Shown piece by piece: positions 38,417-47,289 of a DNA stretch of 64,000 bases. The number at the start of each line of letters is the position of its first letter. Within the stretch, counting starts at the first letter, position 1. Position numbers and translations under genes: made by a program. The notes beneath the pieces were generated by a model. It searched no databases and was not told the origin of the DNA. It worked only from the letters and a program-made list of their open reading frames with translations. The stretch is from Verrucomicrobiia bacterium (GTDB lineage Bacteria; Verrucomicrobiota; Verrucomicrobiia; Limisphaerales; DASXHY01): contig DASPIL010000029.1 in the NCBI GenBank assembly GCA_035629175.1, forward strand, positions 43,819 to 107,818. The letters are read 5' to 3'.

Positions 38417-38465
38417 GCAGCGCAGATTTCCAAGTCTGGTGTCCGGAATCGGAAGTCTGCGCTAC
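38417..38465. repeat. MITE-like hairpin repeat, short copy 4
   Basis: The left arm GCAGCGCAGATTTCC and the right arm GGAAGTCTGCGCTAC pair at 13 of 15 positions, and both match the ends of the copies at 398 and 5357. It is a short (49 bp) version located between the divergently transcribed CBM6-like and GH144 genes. Confidence 0.6.
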
Positions 38466-38527
38466 GTGATTCCGATTGAACTGGCGGCCTTCGATGATAC
38501 GTTCGTGCCATTGCCACCCGTTTCACC

Positions 38528-40345
38528 ATGAAACCACCCCTGTCTTTTCAAATCGCCTTCATTGCGTGCACATTGCAAATTGCGGTCGCTATCGAACCGC
38601 CCACGGGATTGGTGAGCCGGGCAGGGGATCAGAGCATCGTTCTGCATTGGGACAAGAATGCTGAAGCCGATCTGGCCGGTTACCGCGTGTATCGTTCGTC
38701 CAGCATCGGCGGTCCGTTCGTCGCGCAAAGCCCGAACTTGGTGACGTCCCCGGGGTTCTGCGATCTGAGTAATGGCGTGATCAATGGTCAGACCAACTTC
38801 TACCAGGTCACTGCGTTGACGACGACCGCCCAGGAAAGTTCGCCGTCGGCCACGCTCGCAGTGGCAGCCCGTCCCTTTGCCGACGATGACGAGTTCCTCG
38901 AATATGTCCAGCAGACCAGTTTCGATTACTTTTGGTACCTGGCGAATCCGGACAACGGTCTGATTCCGGATCGCAGCGCGGCAGGATCGCCGTGCAGCAT
39001 CGCGGCGGTGGGATTTGGGTTGAGCGCGATCTGCATTGGGATTGATCACGAATGGATAACACGGACGCAGGGTGTTACGCGGGTGCTGACGACCTTGAAT
39101 ACGTTTCTGAACGGGCCGCAAGGTCCCAACACCTCGGGCACCATTGGTTACAAAGGATGGTTCTACCATTTCCTGGAAATGAACACCGCGGTGCGGTCCC
39201 CCAATTCCGAGCTGTCTTCCATCGATACGGCCTTGCTGCTGGCCGGGATTCTGCACGCCAAGCAATACTTCAATGGCACCAACTCCAGCGAGATCGCGAT
39301 TCGAACGATGGCCGATGCCATATTCAATCGTGTCGATTGGAACTGGATGGCGCGGGGCACCGACGTTGTTTCGATGGGCTGGTTTCCAAACTCGGGTTTC
39401 ATTCCCAACGATTGGATAGGGTATAACGAGGCGATGATACTTTACTGTCTCGGCCTGGGCGCTGCCACCAATCCGCTGCCGGCGTCGGCGTGGGAGCAAT
39501 GGACGAGTGGATATACCTGGGCCACCCATTACGGTTTTTCGTTCGTGCAGTTTCCACCGTTGTTCGGGCATGAGTATTCCCACTGCTGGATCGATTTCCG
39601 TCACATCGCCGACGCTTACATGAACGGCCGCGGCATTACTTACTTCGTGAACTCCCGGCGCGCGACGCTGGCAAACCGGGCTTATTGCATCGATAACCCG
39701 TTGAACCGGCTGGGATACAGCGCAACCATCTGGGGGTTGACGGCGTGTGACGGGCCGACGGGCTATGCTGCGCGGGGTGCTCCTCCGGCGCTGAACGACG
39801 ATGGCACGATTGCGCCCACTGCAGCGGGCGGGGCCATGGCTTTTACGCCGGAATATTCCCTGCCGGCTTTGCGCCGTTTTTACGGCTTTCGGCGAAACAT
39901 CTGGACAGCATATGGGTTTCGCGACGCGTTTAACCTGGGCCAGCAATGGTATGGACCCGACGAACTGGGGATTGATCAAGGCCCATTCGTGGTCATGATT
40001 GAGAACTATCGCACGCAGCGGGTGTGGCATCATTTCATGAAGGATGAAGCAGTCCAACGCGGTTTGCAGAGAGCGGGCTTTGTCCCGCTTCCATTTGTCG
40101 AGCCGGCCGTGGAGGCGCTGCCGGCTGAGAACGCTGTGAGCCTGACGTGGGACGCTTCGGTTGACCGCACCTATCAAGTCGAGTACTCGGCCGACCTTGT
40201 TTCCTGGTTTGCTTCGCCGACGGGGGAAGTGACCGCCACAAACTCCGTGACGCGCTGGTTGGATAGCGGCCCGCCCGACACTTTGGCCACGCCCTTTAAC
40301 GTGCCTCAGCGATTCTACCGCGTCTTCCAATTCGGCTCTCCCTAA
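38528..40345 (+). CDS. GH144-type endo-beta-1,2-glucanase-like protein (glycoamylase-like domain)
   Basis: The product is 605 residues with a signal peptide (FQIAFIACTLQIAVA). A fibronectin-III-like domain follows (PPTGLVSRAGDQSIVLHWDK; AGYRVYRSS). The (alpha/alpha)6 barrel from about 120 to 520 matches the glycoamylase-like/GH144 family: QQTSFDYFWYLANPDNGLIP, SIDTALLLAGILHA, IGYNEAMILYCLGLG, FPPLFGHEYSHCWIDFR and MIENYRTQRVW. GH144 enzymes cleave beta-1,2-glucan. The tail (TYQVEYSADLVSWFASPTGE ending RFYRVFQFGSP) is the shared C-terminal module. It is divergent from the CBM6-like gene. Confidence 0.85.
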   Translation: MKPPLSFQIAFIACTLQIAVAIEPPTGLVSRAGDQSIVLHWDKNAEADLAGYRVYRSSSIGGPFVAQSPNLVTSPGFCDLSNGVINGQTNFYQVTALTTTAQESSPSATLAVAARPFADDDEFLEYVQQTSFDYFWYLANPDNGLIPDRSAAGSPCSIAAVGFGLSAICIGIDHEWITRTQGVTRVLTTLNTFLNGPQGPNTSGTIGYKGWFYHFLEMNTAVRSPNSELSSIDTALLLAGILHAKQYFNGTNSSEIAIRTMADAIFNRVDWNWMARGTDVVSMGWFPNSGFIPNDWIGYNEAMILYCLGLGAATNPLPASAWEQWTSGYTWATHYGFSFVQFPPLFGHEYSHCWIDFRHIADAYMNGRGITYFVNSRRATLANRAYCIDNPLNRLGYSATIWGLTACDGPTGYAARGAPPALNDDGTIAPTAAGGAMAFTPEYSLPALRRFYGFRRNIWTAYGFRDAFNLGQQWYGPDELGIDQGPFVVMIENYRTQRVWHHFMKDEAVQRGLQRAGFVPLPFVEPAVEALPAENAVSLTWDASVDRTYQVEYSADLVSWFASPTGEVTATNSVTRWLDSGPPDTLATPFNVPQRFYRVFQFGSP

Positions 40346-40493
40346 GTGACCACGGAACGAACTTGGAAGTGTGGGTAACTTTGCCGGAATTGTGTGATTG
40401 AAGCCGCTGCTTCAGAGCAGCCGTTTGACCCGCGTAGATCTGCTCACGATCAGACTCCGATGGAAGAACGTAGACGCAGGGGTAGGCGTTCAT
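40344..40493 (-). pseudogene. Truncated GIY-YIG nuclease relic
   Basis: About 50 codons read CVYVLPSESDREQIYAGQTA, then LKQRLQSHNSGKVTHTSKF and VPWSL, the first half of a small GIY-YIG (UvrC-N-like) nuclease. Homology ends exactly at the stop codon of the convergent GH144 gene, and the frame then continues as unrelated residues to a stop at 40296. The C-terminal half with the conserved Glu is missing, so it is almost certainly non-functional. Confidence 0.65.
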
Positions 40494-40822
40494 CCATTCC
40501 CTCCCAGGTGACTAGCCAGCCGTAGCTCGCAGGAGACAATGCCCAACGCCCGCCTTCGCTAAACGGCAAGCTACCGCGCACAGCCTTCGCTCTCCGCTGC
40601 GCTGCAAGCGAAGGCTGGAGGCGAGGGTCGGAATCGGGCAGGTTCATGCCCGGTCTCACGGTAAAAATATGCGATTCTACGAGGTAATTCAAGTAACTCC
40701 TGCACTGCTTGGACAAACAAAAGCCAACCCCTTTACTGAAGGTTTTACTGAAACTTTCACTGAAGGTTTCAGCGGCAGATTCTCAGGTGATCACTTGGTG
40801 AATCATGGGTTCGCAGGCGTTC
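40494..40822. other. Gene-free stretch with a 12-bp tandem repeat
   Basis: Nothing convincing is coded here. Intergenic-repeat-like DNA (CCTTCGCT and its complement around 40552-40620) is followed at 40731-40778 by three to four imperfect copies of a 12-base unit (TTTACTGAAGGT type). The tandem lies just downstream of the RadC gene end. Confidence 0.5.
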
Positions 40823-41329
40823 TCAAGCGGAAAAATAGCCGAGGGCTTTCAAAGAGGAAAAATTGCCTGCGCCGACGATGACATGATCGAGCACTTCAAT
40901 TTTGAGCAACTGTCCGGCCCGAATCAAATCGCGTGTCACTTTGATGTCCGCATCACTTGGGGAACTGTCGCCCGAGGGATGGCAGTGCATGATAATCAGA
41001 GCGTGCGCGGCGGTCGTGACCGCCAACCGAAAAACCTCGCGACTATGAACCAAAAGGGTGTCCTGAGTGCCGATGGTAACAAGCTGATGTCCTTTGATAC
41101 GGCGGCGAACATTCAAAACCAGAACCGCCAGACATTCACATTCGGGGTTGAAGTGCGGATGAGTGGCGATGTGCAATTTCCAATATTCAACGGCCTTGTC
41201 GGGCGTGTCACATTGCTGCAAAGCGTCCGGTGTTGGACACTCGCGCAACGGCACGACTTTGTATTCGTAAGGGCTGGCGGGAAACGTGAACGGCTCAACC
41301 AGCGCAGGAAAAAGAGACGTGGTGTTCAC
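40823..41329 (-). CDS. RadC-like JAB-domain protein
   Basis: The product is 168 residues using the GTG at 41329; the frame is open further upstream but there it overlaps a different, better-looking coding frame. The JAB metal site is present as HCHPSGDSSPSDAD (the family usually has HNHPSG), and typical flanking segments are seen: TIGTQDTLLVHSREVFRLAV and LIRAGQLLKIEVLDHVIVG. RadC-family JAB proteins are frequent on genomic islands and near defence loci; their biochemical role is unsettled. It follows the small gene at 41337-41711 with a gap of 7 bp. Confidence 0.75.
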   Translation of the reverse strand: MNTTSLFPALVEPFTFPASPYEYKVVPLRECPTPDALQQCDTPDKAVEYWKLHIATHPHFNPECECLAVLVLNVRRRIKGHQLVTIGTQDTLLVHSREVFRLAVTTAAHALIIMHCHPSGDSSPSDADIKVTRDLIRAGQLLKIEVLDHVIVGAGNFSSLKALGYFSA

Positions 41330-41336
41330 GGTTGGT

Positions 41337-41711
41337 TCAAGCGTTGAAGTTGGTGGCAGAGCGCGAACCGTATTTGCTGCGCGGATCGCCGGAATGAACA
41401 GAATAAGGGGCACAAGAGCCGCACGGGTGCTGCCAGAGGCAACGGCGTTGATTCCAGTGAAAGCCCAAACGCCAGAGAGTATTGGCGGCGGCGCGGTGGC
41501 TGCGGGCGGGAAACTCCAGCCAAATCCACCGTCCCACAATTTCGGCCAGTTCATATTGCTGGGGCAGTTGGGCTTTGGGCAGAGCCGAAACCGAATTCGT
41601 AGGCATCTCACGGTTGGAGCGACGCGCCGCGAAGGCGCGGATCTTTGAAACCGACGCAGGCCGGACACTCGCCGGTGCTGCCGCTTCGTTTTGGAGATTT
41701 GTTGTCTTCAT
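41337..41711 (-). CDS. Small protein with a WxWLEF / LGFxWN motif, partner of the JAB gene
   Basis: The product is 124 residues from the ATG at 41711. The middle reads LAEIVGRWIWLEFPARSH and LGFHWNQRRCLWQHPCG, a small conserved module I associate with genes next to RadC-like JAB proteins; no function is known to me. The last 40 residues look less ordered, so the true C-terminus may be nearer residue 85. It is probably cotranscribed with the JAB gene. No strong ribosome site precedes the ATG (an A-run is present). Confidence 0.5.
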   Translation of the reverse strand: MKTTNLQNEAAAPASVRPASVSKIRAFAARRSNREMPTNSVSALPKAQLPQQYELAEIVGRWIWLEFPARSHRAAANTLWRLGFHWNQRRCLWQHPCGSCAPYSVHSGDPRSKYGSRSATNFNA

Positions 41712-42402
41712 AGCTTTTTTTTGAAACCGCTGTCCGTCACCCTGCCGTTTGCTGCTCGCTTCACTGAGGGGGAGGCAGCCAGCCGCGCGCGCCAGCGCAT
41801 GAAAAATTCAGCGAAAGCTAAAACCGTGACAGCGGTGGAAAGGGAAAGAGGGAAACCGCTGGCGCGGTTTTAGATCTCGCTCCAAATCTCGGCTGGGTGC
41901 CGGACCAGTGAGCAGCAAACGGAAGGAGTGACGGCGAGCGCGAAAAAGGCGACGACAGACAACCTAACTTCCTCGCTTCTTCTAGTGTCTTTGCAAGAGT
42001 TCTTGCCACCAAACGAATGGCGGATGCCAAAAGACCTAAAAACCATCTGAGCCTTTTCCGACTTCTGGCGCGAGTAGAGGTCAGACCGAACAGTTATGTA
42101 AGCATTGAGAGTCACTTGGCACAGCGGAATGCGGAACCGCTCGCTGCGACAGGTCTTCCTCACGCAGCTTCAAGTGAATGGATTTAGGCAGGTATATCGC
42201 TAGGTTTAACGTGCAAAAGTATGATCCGCTTTTCGCATTATCAGCAAAACTCCTGATGTTTTCATGCTGGTAAAAGGGTAGTCGTTTGATAGATACAAGA
42301 CACCCGCCGAGGGAAGATGCAATGTGGAATGGGCCTTGGCGAACGTGGACTAGGAATTATGAACCGGCGGTTCGCATCAAAACGCAAAGGAGAAGGCGCA
42401 CC
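41712..42402. other. Long gene-poor stretch upstream of the CRISPR-Cas operon
   Basis: About 690 bp lie between the JAB pair (leftward) and the cas operon (rightward). A perfect small hairpin (arms AAACCGC at 41853-41859 and GCGGTTT at 41864-41870) is followed by TAG. A minus-strand frame 41870-42163 has a segment LNAYITVRSDLYSRQKSEKA but no recognisable family and is not called. The cas promoter should be here; no WYL-type regulator gene is seen. Confidence 0.5.
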
Positions 42403-42648
42403 ATGAGCCTGCTTCCATTCGACAGATTTTTTCACGCTTTCACGGGTAACTCGCCATACGACTATCAATGCCGACTGGCGTGCGGTTCGCAGGCGAATTC
42501 GGATAAGCTTGAGACTTTGCGGAATGGGGTGAGTTGCCAATCACAACTCATAAATATACCCACAGGCTTGGGGAAAACCGCTGCCGTCGTGCTCGCGTGG
42601 TTTTGGAATCGTGAGGGACAATCAGATGAATCTACCCGGACCAAATGA
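42403..42648 (+). pseudogene. N-terminal cas3 fragment coupled to intact cas3
   Basis: The product is 81 residues from the ATG at 42403, preceded by a strong ribosome site (AAAGGAGAAGG at 42386-42396). It reads LPFDRFFHAFTGNSPYDYQC and LINIPTGLGKTAAVVLAWFW, the first ~75 residues of a type I-G Cas3 helicase including Walker A. It is not a copy of the next gene but of a diverged Cas3 lineage: both have F..(F/L)...TGN.P..(Y/W)QC and PTGLGKT, the rest differs. The TGA stop at 42646-42648 overlaps the ATG of intact cas3 (ATGA), so it may now serve as a translational leader. The motor and nuclease parts are absent. Confidence 0.75.
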
Positions 42649-45269
42649 CCACTACTTCTTTCACTGAGCTTTTCAAAACTCTCACCACCGGCAACGCACC
42701 GTTTCCGTGGCAGTGCGCGCTATACGAGCGGATGGTTTCTGCGGACTTCCCAGCGGCGGCCGATCTTCCCACAGGCCTCGGAAAAACTTCGGTCATCATG
42801 GTCTGGCTGCTAGCTTTGCTCACGCACCGCGATAAAGTTCCGCGCCGTCTTGTCTATGTCGTGAACCGCCGAACGGTGGTTGATCAGACTACGGCGGAAG
42901 TGGAGCGTGTGAGACAGGAACTCCAAAAGAATCCCGACCTTCGAGCCAAACTCCAAGCGATGTGTGCAGTTCCAACCGAGGAACCGCTCGGTCTCAGCAC
43001 GCTGCGCGGACAGTTCGCAGACAATCGAGAGTGGTGCGCCGACCCGGCGCGGCCTGCGGTCATCGTCGGCACGGTGGACATGATCGGCAGCGGTCTGCTT
43101 TTCAGTCGCTATACCTGTGGATTCAAAGCGCGACCGCATCATGCGGCGTTGCTTGGGCAGGACGTGCTGTTGGTGCATGATGAGGCACATTTGGAGCCAG
43201 CGTTTCAAAAGCTGCTGGATTCCATCGAGGAAGAACAGAAGTGTTCCGGTGAGACCCGCCCGTTGAAAGTCCTCAAATTGTCCGCAACGAATCGAAACGA
43301 TGCGGCACCGGCAGATTTCACGCGGACTTTGCGCCTGAGCAAAGCCGACGCGGACCATCCCGTGGTCGCAAAGCGAATCAATGCCACAAAGCTACTGCGC
43401 CTGGCTGCTCTCGGGGACGAAAAGCAGCTCGCCGACAAATTGGCTGAACTGGTGCTCTCCCGGCGCGATTCCGGGCGAGCGGTGCTGATCTTCGCCCGCT
43501 CCGTCGAGGTCGTGCAGAAAATCGAGGCTTCGATAGGCAAGGCCAAGCTGCCTGTCGTTGCTCTCACTGGCACAATGCGGGGGAAGGAACGCGACACGCT
43601 TTCTGGCAATCCGACATTTGCCCGGTTTCTCCCGCCATCATCGCGTGCAGACTCAACGCAGGAACTCACCAGCGGAACGGTGTATCTCGTCGCGACCAGC
43701 GCGGGCGAAGTTGGCGTCAATCTCTCGGCCGACGAACTTGTATGCGACCTCTCCACTTTCGAGAGCATGGCGCAGCGATTCGGACGCGTGAACCGCTTCG
43801 GCCAACTTACCGACGCAACGATTGTTGTCGTCCACCCGGAGAAATTCAAAGCCGACGACGCGATGGACGAAGCACGCTCGCGAACGCTTGATTTACTTCG
43901 CCAACTCAATGGCAATGCCAGCCCTCACGCGCTCGGACAACTGGATGCCGCAGCCCGCAGCAACGCCTTCAGTCCACCGCCGAAAATCCGGCCTGCGACG
44001 GACATCCTTTTTGACGCGTGGGCGATGACGAGCATCCGTGGTCCGCTACCAGGGCGTCCACCGGTTGCGCCTTATCTGCATGGCGAGACCGAATGGGAGC
44101 CGCCGGAAACGTATGTCGCATGGCGCAGCGAGGTCGAAATCATCACCGATGCTTTGATTGCCAACTACCCGCCGGAAGAACTGCTCGCCGACTTCCCGCT
44201 CAAACCGCACGAACTGCTCCGCGACCGTTCCGACCGCGTGCAAGCTGAATTGGAAAAGCTGGCGGACGCGGCTGTCCGCAACGCGGAAAAGATTGTCTGG
44301 CTCGTTGACGAAGATGGCGAAGTCGCTCGCAAGCAATTGAAGGAGCTACTGGGGAAAGATTCGCAAGCCCTGCTACACGGGGCCACCGTTCTTCTCCCGC
44401 CGTCGGTTGGCGGACTGTCCAAACGCGGCCTGCTGGATGGGAAATCGGAGGCCCCAGATGACACGGGGCTGGATGTCGCCGACATTCTTTCCGGCCCGGA
44501 TGAGAAACCGCTACGGTGCCGTGTCCGCTCCGATAAGACCAAAGTGCCCTCTGGATTTCGCGGCCTCCGCATCGTGCGCGTGATTGACACACTGCGAGGC
44601 AAGGAAGATTTGGACGAAAGACCCGAGAGCGAACTTGAAACCCGTTATTGGCTCTGGCTCGAAGCCCCAAAGTCCGCAGGCGTGGAAAGCCTGCGAAGCG
44701 CGGATGAATCAATCCTGCTTGAAGACCACACCAGCGACGTGGAGGCGCACGCACGGGCTATCGTTGGAAAACTCGCAATTCCATCGCCGCTCGCGAACTG
44801 CGTCATCCTTGCGGCGCGCTTCCACGACCTCGGCAAACGGCGGCTCTACTGGCAGCGCGGTATTGGCAACATCAACGCTGATGTTTGGCTGGCAAAAGCC
44901 GGGCCGGATCTGACTCCACGTCAACTTGAGGAACGCTATCGCCACGAATTCGGCTCGTTACTCGATGCGGAGAAGGAGACGGAGTTCCGCAAGCTACCGC
45001 CACATGAGCAAGACTTGGTGCTTCATCTCATCGCCGCGCATCACGGGCGGGCACGTCCCCATTTCCCGACTTCGCCCCACGACGAAACGTTCGAGCCCGA
45101 GGCTTCTCTTGATGACGCCCGGCGCATCGCCGCCGAAGTCCCGCGCCGCTTTGCACGACTGCAACGCCGCTACGGCCGCTGGGGACTCGCGTATCTCGAA
45201 TCCCTCCTCCGCGCCGCCGACTACGCCGCCAGCGCGGGCATCAAACCACTTCCGGAGGCAAAGCCATGA
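42645..45269 (+). CDS. cas3: Type I-G (I-U) CRISPR helicase-nuclease Cas3
   Basis: The product is 874 residues from the ATG at 42645. Helicase motifs are intact: Walker A LPTGLGKTS (41-49), DEAH box in LLVHDEAHLEP (179-182), motif III LKLSATNR, and motif VI region FESMAQRFGRVNRFG. The HD nuclease is at the C-terminus (FHDLGKRRLYWQRG near 727, LIAAHHGRARPHF near 800), the arrangement typical of type I-G rather than the N-terminal HD of most Cas3. It unwinds and degrades target DNA recruited by Cascade. The ATG overlaps the relic stop upstream, and its own stop overlaps the csb3 ATG at 45266. Confidence 0.95.
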   Translation: MTTTSFTELFKTLTTGNAPFPWQCALYERMVSADFPAAADLPTGLGKTSVIMVWLLALLTHRDKVPRRLVYVVNRRTVVDQTTAEVERVRQELQKNPDLRAKLQAMCAVPTEEPLGLSTLRGQFADNREWCADPARPAVIVGTVDMIGSGLLFSRYTCGFKARPHHAALLGQDVLLVHDEAHLEPAFQKLLDSIEEEQKCSGETRPLKVLKLSATNRNDAAPADFTRTLRLSKADADHPVVAKRINATKLLRLAALGDEKQLADKLAELVLSRRDSGRAVLIFARSVEVVQKIEASIGKAKLPVVALTGTMRGKERDTLSGNPTFARFLPPSSRADSTQELTSGTVYLVATSAGEVGVNLSADELVCDLSTFESMAQRFGRVNRFGQLTDATIVVVHPEKFKADDAMDEARSRTLDLLRQLNGNASPHALGQLDAAARSNAFSPPPKIRPATDILFDAWAMTSIRGPLPGRPPVAPYLHGETEWEPPETYVAWRSEVEIITDALIANYPPEELLADFPLKPHELLRDRSDRVQAELEKLADAAVRNAEKIVWLVDEDGEVARKQLKELLGKDSQALLHGATVLLPPSVGGLSKRGLLDGKSEAPDDTGLDVADILSGPDEKPLRCRVRSDKTKVPSGFRGLRIVRVIDTLRGKEDLDERPESELETRYWLWLEAPKSAGVESLRSADESILLEDHTSDVEAHARAIVGKLAIPSPLANCVILAARFHDLGKRRLYWQRGIGNINADVWLAKAGPDLTPRQLEERYRHEFGSLLDAEKETEFRKLPPHEQDLVLHLIAAHHGRARPHFPTSPHDETFEPEASLDDARRIAAEVPRRFARLQRRYGRWGLAYLESLLRAADYAASAGIKPLPEAKP

Positions 45270-46108
45270 GCGAATCCACCCACACTATCCGCATCCGCGT
45301 GGATGCCACGAACCCCGGCCAATTCTTCGCCTGCTGCGGGTTGCTGGAACTGGCCTCACGTCTCAATCCCGGTTCTACGGCGTGGTTTGTCGCCAATGAG
45401 TTTTGCATCTCCACACAGCTCACGCTTCGCGAGATTCTCGGCTGCGCGAAGAATATTACCCTCGCGGGTAGTGCAGGAGTTTCTGAGAGCGAAGGAGAAA
45501 ACGAAGACGAAGACGAGAGCGAGGGCGAAGACGACAAAGCTGCTCCACCATTGCTCATTGTTGCGCCAGTTGCCATGCGTCTGGATTGGTGGTTCGACAA
45601 GCCTCTGAAAACTTGGGCGGGGTCTATGGATGCACGGGCAATTTTTCTGGCCATGTGCAAGGCGATTGATGCCGAAGGAGTGGACCCTTTGAATCAGGCG
45701 CAAGTTGTGTTTGAAGAGCAGGGTCTAACAGCGACGGGAAAAAAGCGGAAACCAAAGAAGAGGGAGCCGTTTTACTTCGATGCCCGCCGCACTGGGAATG
45801 CCCACTCCATCGACATTGGATTTTCACCGGACAAGCTAAAGGCGCAGACTCTTGCTCACCCGGCTGTTGAGGCGCTGTGTTTCATCGGCCTTCAGCGGGC
45901 GCGTCCCCGTCCTACCGAACGCCCCCGCGTCTTTGATTACCAGCTTTGGAGCGAACCAACCGAGGTCTCACTGGTTCCCGCGGCTGTAAACGGCCTGATA
46001 CCAGATGGTCGTCCCCGAGTTTTCCGCTTCGAGAACTGGTTCCGGACGGGCCAGCGCAAACACAAGGCTTTCCGAACAGCAAAACCAGCAACCACATTAC
46101 AACCATGA
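45266..46108 (+). CDS. csb3: Type I-G Cascade subunit, Csb3 family (Cas8-like position)
   Basis: The product is 280 residues. The N-terminus IRVDATNPGQFFACCGLLEL is the hallmark of the Csb3-type protein in type I-G loci, followed by a region FYFDARRTGNAHSIDIGFSP and a basic tail. It probably occupies the large-subunit (Cas8-like) role in the effector. An acidic low-complexity insert (SEGENEDEDESEGEDD, about 73-88) is unusual. The start overlaps the cas3 stop and the stop overlaps the csb1 start (ATGA both times), so the genes are translationally coupled. Confidence 0.8.
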   Translation: MSESTHTIRIRVDATNPGQFFACCGLLELASRLNPGSTAWFVANEFCISTQLTLREILGCAKNITLAGSAGVSESEGENEDEDESEGEDDKAAPPLLIVAPVAMRLDWWFDKPLKTWAGSMDARAIFLAMCKAIDAEGVDPLNQAQVVFEEQGLTATGKKRKPKKREPFYFDARRTGNAHSIDIGFSPDKLKAQTLAHPAVEALCFIGLQRARPRPTERPRVFDYQLWSEPTEVSLVPAAVNGLIPDGRPRVFRFENWFRTGQRKHKAFRTAKPATTLQP

Positions 46109-47277
46109 ACAAAGACATCACTCGATTCGACAAATACCTCACCAGCGGCGGCCCTGCGGCGCTGGTCATTCGCGAACACCTCGTCCCGGTTGAAGGGCCA
46201 GACGCTGCCCTGTTTCCCCCAACCTTCGCGGCGTCACCCGCCGACGGTTTTCCCGGCGGCTACAACATTGATGGCGAAGGAAACGAGCCGAAGATTGCGC
46301 TGATTGACACGGTGGGTGCCCAATCGAACCGCATCGAGCCGATGTTCGCTGAGCCGGAATATGCCGCGCTTGTGCCGCAAGTTGTCATCCAAGCAGGCGT
46401 GAAATTCGTGAATCTGCTTCACGCGAGCCACCGAGCGGGTGATGCCATTGTCCGCTGCACCCCGCTCCAGACTGAATTGGAAGCTGCGTTCAAGGAATTG
46501 CTCAATGGCAATGCCACGGCGCTGGCGAAAATCGCCCCCACGTCACTCGTCTTCGGTGTTTGGGACTCCCGCAAAACTCAGGCGAAAATGCCACGGCTCA
46601 TCGCCTCGACGATTCGCGCCTACGACGTCCGCCGACTCACCCGCCATGCTCAGTTCAATCCCACAATGGACTACGTTGCGGAAGGAGTCTTGGCCGAACC
46701 GGAGGATCTTCGGGATTCGGAAGGCAAAGTCATCGGCAAACATCCGTTCGCCCAGCGCGGCTTCACTCATGTGCCGGTCGGCAAAAAGGAAAATACTCAC
46801 GGCGGCGTCATCGCCGACGGAGGAATCCGGCGGGATGCAACACTCGCACTCGCGGCGCTGAACCTCATCAAAGCTGGCTCCGACAAAGAAGCTACGCTGC
46901 GGCTCCAGCGATACATCCTTGGACTGGCGCTCGTCGCGTTCACGCGGCTGCCTGGTGGTTACGTCCGGCAGGGGACCCTGCTTGTGTCCGATACCCGCGA
47001 AGGAATGGGACGGGAATCAAGTGAGGTCTATCCTGACGGCAAGCGTGTGACGTTCACAGTGACTCACGAACAAGCATTGGCTTTCGCCAAGGATGCAGCG
47101 GGGGCTTTTGGAGTTGGTGAGAATCGCAACGTCGTCTTTGAACCAAAACTTGCCGCGCTCGACCTCAAAGAAGCCGACAAGGCTGGCAAAGGCGGGAAGA
47201 AAGGGAAGGGAAAGAAAGCTGATGCAACCGACTCCGGCACGGAAGCTGAACAGAACGCTGACGCGAAATCCGAGTAA
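46105..47277 (+). CDS. csb1: Type I-G Cascade backbone protein Csb1 (Cas7 group, GSU0053 family)
   Basis: The product is 390 residues from the ATG at 46105, which overlaps the csb3 stop. Family features: PAALVIREHLVPVEGPDAAL near the start, GYNIDGEGNEPKIALIDTVG, SQSNRIEP-like AQSNRIEPMF, and the glycine-rich HGGVIADGGIRRDATLALAA. It forms the RAMP-fold backbone that coats the crRNA spacer. The C-terminal 40 residues are a Lys/Gly-rich tail (KAGKGGKKGKGKKADATDSG) that is likely disordered and may help nucleic-acid contacts. Confidence 0.93.
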   Translation: MNKDITRFDKYLTSGGPAALVIREHLVPVEGPDAALFPPTFAASPADGFPGGYNIDGEGNEPKIALIDTVGAQSNRIEPMFAEPEYAALVPQVVIQAGVKFVNLLHASHRAGDAIVRCTPLQTELEAAFKELLNGNATALAKIAPTSLVFGVWDSRKTQAKMPRLIASTIRAYDVRRLTRHAQFNPTMDYVAEGVLAEPEDLRDSEGKVIGKHPFAQRGFTHVPVGKKENTHGGVIADGGIRRDATLALAALNLIKAGSDKEATLRLQRYILGLALVAFTRLPGGYVRQGTLLVSDTREGMGRESSEVYPDGKRVTFTVTHEQALAFAKDAAGAFGVGENRNVVFEPKLAALDLKEADKAGKGGKKGKGKKADATDSGTEAEQNADAKSE

Positions 47278-47289
47278 CCGGACAACTTT

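Noticed and set aside
38462..40330. 622-codon minus-strand open frame opposite the GH144 gene
   Set aside because: Arg/His-rich shadow of a clear GH144 gene; no motif or signal of its own.
41870..42163. 97-codon minus-strand frame upstream of the cas operon
   Set aside because: No family match and no ribosome site; coding quality changes along its length.
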